NCBI GenBank assembly: GCA_963969595.1 | Contig: OZ018408.1 | Location: 28,210,108 to 28,274,107, forward strand | Origin: Neckera pumila | Lineage: Eukaryota; Streptophyta; Bryopsida; Hypnales; Neckeraceae | Length of the DNA: 64,000 nt | Reading direction: 5' to 3' | Shown here: piece after piece, positions 24,717-35,388 of the stretch | Position numbering within the stretch: position 1 is the first letter of the stretch | Layout: every line of letters starts with the position of its first letter | The notes under the pieces: generated by a model | Told to the model about the DNA's origin: nothing | The model's input: the letters and a program-made list of their open reading frames with translations, nothing else | The model's database searches: none | Translations under genes and position numbers: made by a program

Positions 24717-25022
24717 CATTAGGAAAAATTTCAGCCCTCCAAAAGGCCGCTAAGGAATTGATTTACGGGACACCTTTGGTGCAATTTCAATTTTTCTTAA
24801 AAAAATAACTTTTAAAAAAAAAAAAAATACTTAAAAATATTTAAAAAAAAAAAAAAAAAAATTTTAACATGGCATTACTAGTGCCACATGAGCATCTAAT
24901 TTTGAAATATTAAAAAAATTAATTAAAAGAATTTGATAATTTTTAATTTTTATCTTTTCCATAATTGCACCGGCCAAGTGCCAAACTCACGGCCTTCTGG
25001 AGGGCTGAAATTTTTCCTAATG
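24717..25022. mobile_element. CATTAR-ended MITE (306 bp)
   Basis: The two ends match over about 32 bp in inverse orientation (CATTAGGAAAAATTTCAGCC, then CTCCAAAAGGCC on the left and CTCCAGAAGGCC on the right). The interior is AT-rich with long A runs. No convincing target duplication was found. A second copy starts 168 bp downstream. Confidence 0.75.
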
Positions 25023-25189
25023 GTTCAATCTTGTCAGAGTGTAAAGGTCATATCATCAACTTCATTAAAGTGGCGCAAATCTAATTTAGAAAATTATGGC
25101 ATATATGTATATAAACGTATAAAATCTATGATAGATATAGATTTATGTTCCAAGAGACCCGTTCCAAGAAGTGCCAAAGTATTGAAAAA

Positions 25190-25497
25190 CATTAGAAAAA
25201 GTATCAGCCCTCCAAAAGGCTACTCCAGAGTGACAAACCAACCTATTAAAAAGCTTGGTTTGTTATTCCAGCTGACTGCTTGTTGAAAAGTCAGTTTTCG
25301 CAAATTTATTATTATTGCTATTTTTAGTCATTTTTTTAAGATTAAAAAAATGATTAAAAAAAAAATACTCGTAAATTTTAGTTCCTCTACCACTGCCACT
25401 GCAATTTCAGCTGGGCATAAATAGAGGAAAAACAAATTTTTGAGCAAAAAAAAGTAAATTTCAGGATACGTTTTGAGGCTTGAAATTTTCTCTAATG
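25190..25497. mobile_element. CATTAR-ended MITE (308 bp), second copy
   Basis: Left end CATTAGAAAAAGTATCAGCC followed by CTCCAAAAGGC; the right end is the inverse of CATTAGAGAAAATTTCAAGCC. Length and termini agree with the copy at 24717-25022, but the right end is more diverged. Confidence 0.65.
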
Positions 25498-25817
25498 CCA
25501 TCATTTTAACAAAATTGACATTTCACTGCAAAGAACTTTCAAGTTTGAATTCAATCTTCATCCCTCTTTAACGACATCTTTTCCTTTGTTTCCAAGTTGC
25601 CACCTTTTGTGAGAAAGGTTTTAATTCAAACGTTGAACTTCTAGTTACAATGTTAGTTTTTTAGTTTTGATTAAAAAACCCAATGAGCTTTTCATTGATC
25701 TAGTACTTCATCTCTTGTTAGGGCTGGTACCTCAATAACGCTCCATTAACCTTTAAAGGACTAAAATATATTTCTAGAAATGGTACCATTTAGGCATTTC
25801 TTAGCTCATATGGGCAA

Positions 25818-26347
25818 TTAACCCCTAAAGGTCCAAGGCTTTTTTTCTGCCAAAAAAACACCCAAAATTGCCATTTTTTTAGCAAAGAGTGAAAATAAAT
25901 TAAAAATGTTTTTTTTGCACATCTAACCGTAGGATCTTGCACCTAATTAGTATAAGAATGTGTGGAAAAAATTTCAAAATTTTTGACCGCACAAATTGCA
26001 AGATATCTATGGTCAAAGTGAAAAAAACAAGTCTTTCTTGTGGGACTAGATTTTTTGACTTTGAACATTTTTAACCTAAAACATTTGCACTACAGAGTTT
26101 TGAGCTTATTTGTAATATGGTCTATTGTAAATTATTTTTGCTCCCCGCTATCCCTTGTTTTGAGCTTATTTGGTCATAACTTTTGTTCCTGGGCACCTAT
26201 TGTAAAGAAAATTATATTCCCACAAAGCTAATCAGCTTTTCTACCTCCAAAAAAAGTTTCAAAAAATCAAGAGAAAACGTCAGCCCTTAGGTACCTTTTT
26301 GAAAACGCATTTGTCCCCCGAAGGGACAACGGGCTTTCAGGGATTAA
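25818..26347 (+). mobile_element. TTAA-ended element, copy 3 (530 bp, internally deleted)
   Basis: Begins TTAACCCCTAAAGGTCCAAGG and ends GGGCTTTCAGGGATTAA with the subterminal hairpin GTCCCCCGAAGGGAC. It keeps the ACCGTAGGATCTTGCA block and the GAGCTTATTTGGTCATAACTTTTG block, but lacks the part in between that the 0.9-kb copies have. A partial end (TTAACCTTTAAAGGACTAAA) lies just upstream at about 25746. Confidence 0.75.
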
Positions 26348-26970
26348 AGGAGAGAATTTTAAGAAAATTTGTAATCTAAACAACACAACACAATATTAGA
26401 AAAGACCATTAAATCAGAAATGTGTGTTTTATTTTTTTTGTAAATTTAATTGCTAGCATATAAAAGTGTTTTAGTTCTTTATGTGTGAACTACTGAAGAA
26501 AGTTAGTTTTAGGATGGTTAATTCTTTAAATATCTTCTTGTAACACTAGAATTTGCTAGTGTAGGATATTATTAAATGAAGGGATATAATTTCTTTGGGC
26601 AGTCCCCACCTTTTACATTGGTACACATATGCATTAGCTAAATATTTAAAAGAGGACTATAGAATTTCCAAAAAATATTCTATAGATGTTCTTAAAATGA
26701 ATTTACAGAATTGCATTTATTTGTAATTATTATTTAATTATTATCTCTAAAGAATAAACAAGACTATATCTTTTAATTCAAGTATCTTACTACATTTTCC
26801 TCAATGATCACCACAAGCTTAATTTTTAACACTCTTGAAGTTCTTTAGAAGCCAAAATCTAAGGATCAAGTCTTCACATTTTATCTATATTGTTGATTAA
26901 ATCTCTTTAAGTGTCCTTGCTAGGAAAAGGAACTTACATTTGGAGATTTTTAAGCAAATTAAGTTATGTC

Positions 26971-27556
26971 TTAACCCCTAAAGTCCCAAGGCCATTTTTC
27001 TGTCAAAAATCACTCAAAACTGCTACTTTTGTTGCGTTCATCTAAAAGATGAGAAAAATTAATTTTTTTTAGAAAATAACCGTAGGATCTTATACTACAC
27101 TTTTTACAGATCATGTAGTAAAAATTTTGTGGTGTTTGACCGTACGGATTGAAAGATATCAGCATTCAAAGTGAAAGAAAAAGTTTTTTTCAAGAAGATG
27201 CTCTCATTGCCCGAAAAACAAGATTGTCCATAAGTTTCTCATAAAAAGTCCAAATGAAATGAATCAAAGCTTCCCAAATAGGCAAAAATATAATCTACAA
27301 GGAAAAAAAATTAAAAAAATTAAATTAAATTTTTTGCAAAATTTTTTTGCTGCCCCTTCTCCCCTGTTTTGAGCTTATTTGGGCATAACTTTTGCTCCCG
27401 GGCACCGATTGAAATAAAAATTACATTCCCCGAAAGCTAATAAGTTTTTCTATCTTATGGGAAAGTTTCAGAAAGTTTCATTAAAAATTGAGCTCATAGG
27501 AACCTGCCCAAAATCCATTTTGTCCCCCGTAGGGACAATGGGACTTTAGGGGTTAA
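26971..27556 (+). mobile_element. TTAA-ended element, copy 4 (586 bp, internally deleted)
   Basis: Begins TTAACCCCTAAAGTCCCAAGG and ends GGACTTTAGGGGTTAA, with GTCCCCCGTAGGGAC as the subterminal hairpin. Its internal deletion differs from that of copy 3: it retains the TTTTTCAAGAAGATGCTCTCAT block and lacks the CTAGATTTTTTGACTTTGAA block. So the shortened copies arose separately. Confidence 0.75.
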
Positions 27557-27785
27557 GAAAAATTTAGACATAAGATCTTCATTTTTGCAAATGTTCCAAT
27601 TTTTTTGTCCCTAAGGTAAAAACACTCAAAGCCATGTTTGTAACCATTTTTGACAAATAGACATCTATTGAAAGCGAATTGTCTTCAAAAGTGCAATTAA
27701 ATTGTTCCCTTATTCAATTGTAATTGGTGGACTACTAATTTCCTAGATTCTAATTTTATAACTAGGTGATGATAGGTTAGGTGAG

Positions 27786-28579
27786 GGTTTCAATGACCTA
27801 GGGAACTTCCACTTTGAAAATTCATAGTCATTACATGGTTTGTTCAAAAATTATAATTAAAAAAAATTTACGATTTCGAATTGCTAATACTTAAGTGTTT
27901 TTTTTTAAAAAGGTGCCTTGAATTATACTAAACTGCTTATTTTGATGGCTTTGGATGTTTTCACCTTACATGACTTCATTTTGAATCTTACACAAACATC
28001 ATAATGCACCTAGTAATCACACTAGTCATATTGTCAAAAAAAGATAGTAATAGCTATTTCAATACACTTGAATGTAAATCATCCATTTCATGTAGCTCCT
28101 TCAATAAGCTTTGGAAGACATTCATGATCCATCCAATGAATACTTGAACTCTCAAATCAACATATACCACAAACATTAAGTGTTTGTGCCACCAAAAATA
28201 GTCATTTTGCAACTCCTAGGTAGCACAAATCCGCCTACTACTCATTGTAGTCGATCAAATGTAATCATCTATCTAGATTGTACAATATAATTTAACACAT
28301 CACAATTTCAAGTACATTTTCTCTGGCAAAATCAGAAATCACAACCTGAAATGTCCCAAAATCTACATTTTCTCCGACCTCATAGAATGATCATCAATAA
28401 ACTAACCATATGGAAATGCTTATTCTTCATACCAAAGCTAATCCAAAGTTGTAACTCAAGAATGCTGATCGAAGTGAGTGCCTTCCCTCAAATGTAGTAA
28501 AGAATTGTGAAGCTGATTTGATCGAGCTACAAATGTGAAGGTTAGTATTGTTTTTGATAATGATCTTATATAGATGACA
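27786..28579 (+). repeat. Dispersed repeat, short copy (blocks A and B)
   Basis: Two stretches match the region around the gene-fragment block at 30.5-34.4 kb. Block A (27786-27964: GGTTTCAATGACCTAGGGA..., CACTTTGAAAATTCATAG..., AATTGCTAATA..., AGGTGCCT..., TTGATGGCTTT.GATGTTT.CACCTTA) matches 30493-30690. Block B (28461-28579: GCTGATCGAAGTGAGTGCC..., TGTGAAGGTTAGTATTGTTT, ATGATC.TATATAGATGAC) matches 34324-34430. Here the two blocks are only about 500 bp apart. The type of element is unknown. Confidence 0.65.
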
Positions 28580-29417
28580 ACAAGACATGTGGGCCCTAGA
28601 TAATCACTTACAAAATTATACATCAAAGAAAGTTGGATCTATTATAAAGATTAATTTTTATATTAATAGTCTTTATCTCTTAAATATTGAAAATAACTAT
28701 ATAGATGCAACAATGTAGACAATCTTTAGAGTGTATATAATGAATGCTTAATGTTTATATCTTTTGGGGCAAGGTGATATCTCTACATCTTCTTATAGAT
28801 AGCTAGAGGTTGAAGTTTTGGTTGTCTCTAGTGTAGGTTTAATTGTAAAATTCTTCATTTCTTGAATTAAAATTTGTGCATGTTTGATGGATAGATCCTT
28901 CCAATCATCATCATGTAAGTTGAATATTTCATAAAACAGAATGCAAGTAAAAACCAAAATTTGAAAGGGTTTAGGGTATATGCGCAGAATGCCATTGAAA
29001 GCAAGAAATAAAATATGGACTTTCAAAATGGAAAGTCAAGCTTCTAAAAGTTCTTTAAAAAATGTTAAAATGAATAGTACGACTTTGGCATATTGGTGTC
29101 ACACACACTACTAAGACAAATCAATGTAGCCTCTCACAAAGCAAATTTATCCAACACAAAACCTCTTACAATCACAATGCACAAATATGATAACAATGAT
29201 GAGTTCCACAAATGTATACAAAAATAAATGCCCTTTGCTTTTGAAAGTTTTGATATCAAGTTTGAAGCTACTTCTTCCATCTTTTTAGGCATTGAAGACC
29301 CAATAGAACCACAAAATTAAGGGATTTTGTTTTGAAGAAGGATCCACCTTTTGCTTGATGTAAGGATATCCATCTTATTTGTATCATAATTCATTTGTGT
29401 CCTAATTGTGTCACTAT
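28580..29417. other. AT-rich spacer, no gene seen
   Basis: No gene or clear repeat recognised; short minus-strand frames such as 28793-29026 lack any domain. Confidence 0.4.
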
Positions 29418-30293
29418 GTACAATTGGGGGACAAAAGTATCATCGTCCCCTTTTGTTCCCACACAAATGCCCCCATTTTCAAACACTATTTTTTATAGTT
29501 ATTATGTAATTCTTGGATCATTACATTTGTACTTAGTCCCAATTATGCATACCAAATTTCAACATCAAAAAAGCAAAACTCGATTTTTGGTGAATTTTTA
29601 AAGTCAATTTTCATAGTTTTACATAGTGTTTTATTGAAAACAATTAATGATGAAGTTTTTAAGTTCAATTGTGATGATCTATAGGGAATATCTATACGCA
29701 CATCTTATCTTCAACAAAGATTTCTTAAAAAAAATTTACAACTCCTTCCAAAAAAAATTCAATATTAGGGTGACAATGTTCTAATTTTGGAAAATTGATA
29801 TATTTTTATTGTAATTAGATTTTTCTATTTAATCATCACATTGTATCTAATTTTGTACATTTGAGCATGATGGTACAATTGCCTTGCCAAAATCTAATTA
29901 CAATAAAAATATATCTATTTTCCAGAATTAGGACATTGTCACCCCAATATTGAATTTTTTATAGAGGGAGCTGTGAATTTTTTTTAGAATTGTTTGTTGA
30001 AGATAAGATGTGCATATGGATATTTTGTACATATTTCCGCAATTGAATTTAAAATTTTCATCATTAATTGTTTTCAATAAAATATTATGTAAAACCATGA
30101 AAATTGACTTAAAAAATTCACCCAAAATGGAGTTTTGCTTTTTTGATGTTGAAATTTGGTATGCACAATTGGGACTAAATAGGAATGCAATGATCCAAGA
30201 ATTACATAAAATTTATAAAAAAGAGTGTTTGAAAATGGGGGCGTTTTTGTGGGAACAAAAGGAGGTGACGATACTTTTGTCCCCCCATTGTAC
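29418..30293. mobile_element. Long fold-back element (arms about 405 bp, loop about 64 bp)
   Basis: The left arm (29418-29824) and right arm (29889-30293) are near-identical inverses over several hundred bases. Examples are GTACAATTGGGGGACAAAAG against its inverse at 30275-30293, TTTCAACATCAAAAAAGCAAAACTC against 30135-30160, and the shared inner end AATCTAATTACAATAAAAATATAT. The loop is 29825-29888. The apparent 125-codon plus-strand frame at 30010-30387 lies inside the right arm and is not coding. This could be a fold-back transposon or a recent inverted duplication. Confidence 0.8.
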
Positions 30294-31535
30294 TAAAATA
30301 GAAACATCCATAGCGCACTTGTTTCCATTTTTGTATCCAAAATTGTTACTACATCTATCCCTAGACTTCCCATTAATGTGTCCTTGAAATGCTTAATTTT
30401 AATTTGCCGACGCATTTGAAAGACATACACCTAACTTTCATTTGTTGACTACATTTTTTTGCAGATTTCAGTTTTGGATCCACCTACATGACAGTTTCAG
30501 TGGTCTAGGGAGCCGCCACTTTGAAAAATCATAGAAATTACATTCTACAACCAAACAAATCTAATTTGTTTTTAAATATTCATGATTTTCACTCGCTAAT
30601 AGAACAAAAATATTATTTTTAGGTAAAGGTGCCTCCAACTAATGGCTGAATTGCTTATATTGATGGTTTTTGGTGTTTCTACCTTAGTAGTGCACATTTA
30701 AGAATCTTGACATTTGATACAAAAGTGGCACAAATAGTCTCAATTTCAATTGAATTGTGGCACAAACAGGATGGCTTAGCTAATAATCTCTGGCATTTCA
30801 ATACGCCAGGGTGTGTCTGTATTGATACACAGCTTGCAAGGAATTTCTCATCCATTGCAATCCTACAGCAAACATCTAAGCTTGCTTACACGACGTAAGA
30901 GCGTATAAGACTATAAGCATATTCAGCCGGTTTGCTGGCTCCGTTTTCTCGCAAAGAAAATAACCATCAAAACCGTGATGAAAGTAGGATGGAGTCAAGC
31001 GTTTGAAAGGCACGGTTATTTCTCGATCGCAGATCTCACTGTCAATTACAATCCACCAGAACCTCACATTCGTGAGCAATCGCACATTGCTGGAATCGAT
31101 CGGATTTCTCGCATCGCATCGGAAGAAGAAAGTTCAATTCCCTGTCTGATTGATTGAATCATACTTGCAAGGATTGGGTTTAGGATTTAAAAAGAAAATC
31201 GTCTCTGCTCGAGAATCGCATTGGGAAATACCGAAATTGGCGATAGCGATGGCGATGGCGATGCTCGTACTTTAAATAGCAACGCGCGATCCCTACGAAA
31301 ATCGTTCAGGATCGTACCATTTTTCCCTGAATTAGCTTGTTTGTTGGAGGTTCGCAATGGTGACAACCCTCGGTCCTTCCACGTCTGCATTTGGGTTCTG
31401 TTCCTACACAACGCCTCTATGCTTTTGTATCTCCTGGGAAGCAGACGAGTAGGATTAGCGAGCTGAATTGGGACGCGACTCCTAAGCGCGAGACTGCTTA
31501 GCAGCGAAGTTGCGCAGAGAAAGAGTTTTCGCAAC

Positions 31536-34020
31536 ATGGCGTCCAACATTGCGGTGCAAGAGGTGGCCGACCATCACCAGGATCCGCACAATTTGTGCAC
31601 CAAAATTCACTACTACAGGTATCCGGGGATCGTTCCAATTGCTTCAGTGTTTTTGCATTGTGCATTTTGCGTATAGGATTTCGCATATGGGATTATGGAA
31701 TTTGGATTTTGGATTGCTTGGATTGTGCGAGTGATGATGTTGTTGTGACTCTTTGTAGGAAGTGTGGATGCTATGAGGATTGGGGTCTGCCAAAGCGTCT
31801 GGGGTAACGCCAAAGCGCGGACGCAGTGGCAGCGGCAGTTAGAGCCGACGGGGTCTGATGAGTATGGCGTTTATTGGGAGGTGAATTTCCTTATGGACGG
31901 TGAATTGCACTTCGTTGTGCATAAACGAGATACCAAGGTATTTGATTTAAATATTTTCACTTTGACCCTTTTGACGTGAGAATCAATGGAGCTCAAACTG
32001 ATGAAACCCTACTTTCGGCAGCTTGGTCCTGCCATTTCAAGCTCTTGGTTCCAACATTTCACTGTGAAATCTGCAACAAGTATGCTGCAGCGTGGCAAAT
32101 GCTTTAGAATGTCATTTAGAGAGGGTTGTGGTCAAGAGTTTTTTACGATCCACATTGATCCATCTCTTGAGAGCTTGGATGTTGGATTGTAAGTGGACTT
32201 TCGCAAGTACAAGGACTCTTAAGGTATGGCTGGTTTCAGGGAGACCGACTATTTGTACTGAAATTCCGGACCCAGAATCACTTCCTCAGGTCTGGCGACG
32301 TCCACAGACTCTTAGAGAATTTTTGGCTTTTTTGGGTGTTCATAAATTTGATACTTATCAATTTGGGCATCTGCTTTGCAAGCGATGGTGAAATCGTAAT
32401 ACGGTTTTTGAAAAAAAAAAAAAAAATGACCCTTGCAGCAAATTTTTCATAGGATTGGACAGAGTTCTCAGGAACTTTAAAACATGATCATCATGAAGAT
32501 AATCTTCCCTATGAAGAGATTCTACGGTCACAGTGATCATACCGAAGCCTCTTCATGTATACTGGGAGGCCTCTGTATGACTATCTTGACTATTGGGTGA
32601 CCTCGGAATACTCTCTTTCTGTTGTATTGTCTTAAAAGTTTTGAAACAGTCTACTTCTGCAGAATATTCTGTGTTGTTGTGTCTCAAACTTTCCCAAGAG
32701 AAGCATTCTTGATAGTAATTTTGAGGTTCTAATTTAATCAAGGTGGAATTGGACAGGGTGATCTTGGCAAATCCAAGGCCTTCTGGGTGACAAAGGATTT
32801 GCTGGCCTGGAGGTGGTGATGGTGAGGATTGCTTTCTTCATAACATTCTGTGCTCTCACCCTTCTCTATTGTAGATGGCAACCAAAGAAATAGACCCAAG
32901 AGTCTGGTATCCACTGTAACGATCCTGCAGTGAGTGGCCAGCGCTTGTCTTCTTCCTGTAGCTGTTAGCACCTCCCTCTTGAGATGAGTTCAAGGTTGTG
33001 CACAAAAGAATTTGGGTTCCTTTTCCAAGTGTGTAGGCAGTTTCTCAAAAAGTTTCATTTAACAGGTGGCGAATGGGTTTCCATAATAAAACAAATGCAT
33101 TGCTACCGGTCATTTCAGATCAGTGTCTGAGTTTTTCCAGTTTAAGGCACATTTGTGGAGAATTCTAAGATTACTTTCTTTTCATTTTGATCAGGGTCGG
33201 ACGTTGTCGTGAAGCTCGAAGATCTACATGGATTACCTTCAAAGGTAATAAACAAGAAAATTTATTCAGGATTTGCTATATGCCTGCATGTTTGAGCTCT
33301 TTTGGCTCGATTCTTAATCCTCATTGTTTTTTGTAAGCTATGCAACTCTCAAAGCAAACACATTTCGGGTATGGTCCTGGCGGAAATCTAATTCTATATA
33401 ACTGTCATATCATCTGTTTTGTCAGGTGCTGGGAAAGTTTCCTCACATCACAGGGTGCCGTGCATTCCGGTTACCTGCAGATTTTGAAGTCAAGAAATTA
33501 TTGAAATCGCAGTTGGCCCTGTCAGCTACTGATGGTGAGCCCTCAACCTTTACATTTATTTGTTAAAGAAGGTGCTTTTTATTTCCCGTCATTGCTCCAT
33601 ATTTTTTGTGACCGTGAGGCAAATGGCAGTGTTTGATCTTGTACTATTGAGGAAGAGAAATGTGTGAAATCACCAAGTGCACCATTGATGATTTCACAAA
33701 CTTTGGAGCCGTGATGACTGGGGATATGGAATTCCAAAGTATTTTTATCATGAAGAATATAGAAGACTAGGATAAGTCACAAAAATTGGGATAAGGGCAA
33801 GGGTTGGACTCTCATAGTTGTGGCAAACGACAAAGGCCATACCAGTGTTAGTGAAGAGATCACAATTTTTGAGTTGCTTCTCTTCACTTTGCCAGCTTAA
33901 CTGATGGGTATTTGGGGGTTCTCATGAACAGGACAAGGAGAAGCTACAGATGCAAGTGGAATCCAAGTGGCTGGCGTTTTGGATGATCTATTTGCATATG
34001 TCGGTGCACTTGGTGCAAAT
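31536..34020 (+). pseudogene. PU1: 5' fragment of plant limit dextrinase (pullulanase) gene
   Basis: Intact limit dextrinase is a plastid GH13 enzyme that hydrolyses alpha-1,6 branches during starch turnover. Only N-terminal exons are here: 31536-31618 (ends KIHYYR), 31760-31937 (CYEDWGL, then WGNAKARTQWQRQL and VYWEVNFLMDGELHF), about 32205-32289 (KVWLVSGRPTICTEIPDPES), 33195-33244 (SDVVVKLEDLHGLPSK), 33426-33534 (VLGKFPHITGCRAFRLPADF, KKLLKSQLALS) and 33932-34020 (GVLDDLFAYVGALGA). These follow the order of plant limit dextrinase. It is broken: a one-base shift in exon 2 between EDWGL and VWGNA gives TAA; one exon expected before SDVVV is not seen; and the gene stops abruptly at 34020, before the whole catalytic barrel. 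A GCGATG-repeat leader lies near 31230-31260, and no transit peptide can be traced. Confidence 0.75.
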
Positions 34021-34323
34021 GACAGCCACGAGCTCGGAGGTTAGCAGATCGCGCGCCTTGTACACGGCGCCGTAGGAGCCTTTCCCGAGCTCGTTCAAAT
34101 GCTCATATTTCAACACGGATCCTCAAAAGGCAACACTCTCCTGCAACGGGCTTGTGGTGCGGTCACGAACACCCGAAGCTGCTCTCTTCCTCCCTCCACT
34201 CTCGCGACGTTGCAAGCTCCCTCGCTCCTTTCGAAAACTCTCGGCCGCCTTGTGCACAACGGTGGAGTACGGGTCCCCTACAGACGCGTGCTCGATGAGC
34301 GTCGAGAATTGTGTGGAGATCAA
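34021..34323 (-). pseudogene. Fragment of a STE20/Hippo-type (SIK1-like) kinase gene, antisense to the dextrinase fragment
   Basis: Read on the minus strand this encodes a basic, Ser-rich stretch (YSTVVHKAAESFRKERGS, then TTSPLQESVAF) followed by KYEHLNELGKGSYGAVYKAR and DLLTSELVAV. That is the start of a kinase domain, with the glycine loop GKGSYG and the beta-3 AV just before the catalytic lysine. It is closest in pattern to plant SIK1, the STE20 kinase of the Hippo-like pathway. The piece ends within the VAVK motif at the joint with dextrinase sequence, so the catalytic lysine and the rest of the kinase are missing. A TGA at 34123-34125 interrupts the frame between the two parts; an intron border there cannot be excluded. 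Confidence 0.7.
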
Positions 34324-35388
34324 CAGTGCTGATCGAAGTGAATGCCTTCCCTCAAATGCAGTAAAGAAATTGTGAGCTACAGATGTGAAGGTTAGTATTG
34401 TTTTTGATAATGATCCTATATAGATGACAGAAAATTAGTAGTGAAATGACATTGAAGAGCCGTTGAAATCCATACTCAAAGATACAGCATCAATATGATT
34501 TCAGTGATTCGAAATTTAAGCATTCGAGCAAATAATGTGAGTAACAGGGTAATGATCTTCATTCTACATTGATTACTAGTAGGTCATATGTTCAATTTAC
34601 ATTGGCCATTCCTGATGCCATATTGTACACTCCTGTTTACAAACAGGGGATCTGCCGGAGCATGAACAAATCTGCAATACTTAAGGAAAACGGAAATTCG
34701 ACGGAAATCCTCTACCACAGCGTCAATGGTTTTACATTAAAAGAAAAAACTTTACACACAGAAACGCTAACGAACTACGTACGCAACCCAATCACGCATA
34801 ATAGACATCCCTCAAAACACTACAAATACTTTAATAATCATCAGGACCAAGACGAACAAAATGCACCAAATGCAAAACATATAATGGGCGCAATACAAAC
34901 CACACTAATCCAGCCCCCCCGACCTGAGAAAAAGAGAGAGCGACCACGTTGTGCATTATTTCAACAAGGAAATGAACAGCTCAAGACAATTAAATTTGAA
35001 TGGCTGTCCCAAGAAATAGACTACCGGAAGTACCAACACTATCAAACTAATCAAATCAATTATTAACACAAATCCTACTCAATGCAGCCACTCACTACTC
35101 GTACAAACTCGAACTAAGCTCCGCAAAATACTCCGTCAATCTGCCCTGGAATCCTTCGCATCACTCTCGAAGAGGAATCCGCGACCAAATCACGATTGCA
35201 GCGTTTGAAAATTCTCCGGTCAAATCTTCCTGTAAATCTCGCAGCAAAGTCGTGATGATAATCACAACCCCCTCGGTCAAAACCCACGGCATTGTACCGT
35301 TGGTAAAAGAATAGCCTCCCGCAAAAGAGTACTCCAATCAGAACGATGAAACCAGCAAACTCAAGCTTGATAGGAAGCTACATTGCAA
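34324..35388. other. Repeat block B, then 3' flank of the proline-rich gene
   Basis: 34324-34430 is block B of the dispersed repeat. From 34431 to 35388 nothing is recognised. A plus-strand frame at 34569-35066 (165 codons) has no domain and biased, unstructured content; it lies antisense to what would be the 3' untranslated region of the minus-strand gene, and I do not call it. Confidence 0.4.

Larger units (their letters stand above)
30493..34430 (+). mobile_element. Composite block: dispersed repeat carrying two unrelated gene pieces
   Basis: The outer parts are blocks A (30493-30690) and B (34324-34430), related to the short copy at 27786-28579. Between them lie the 5' exons of a limit-dextrinase gene (plus strand, about 31536-34020) and, joined at 34020/34021, an antisense piece of a STE20-type kinase gene (34021-34323). 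Introns are retained in the dextrinase piece, so it was acquired as DNA and not by retroposition. The arrangement is what gene-capturing transposons (Pack-MULE, Helitron) produce, but I found neither long TIRs nor a Helitron CTRR hairpin, so the carrier is unassigned. 30691-31200 contains nothing recognised. Confidence 0.55.

Noticed and set aside
30010..30387. 125-codon plus-strand frame
   Set aside because: Lies largely inside one arm of the fold-back; the other arm does not preserve the frame.
34569..35066. 165-codon plus-strand frame
   Set aside because: Low-complexity polar content without domain, antisense to the probable 3' region of the proline-rich gene.
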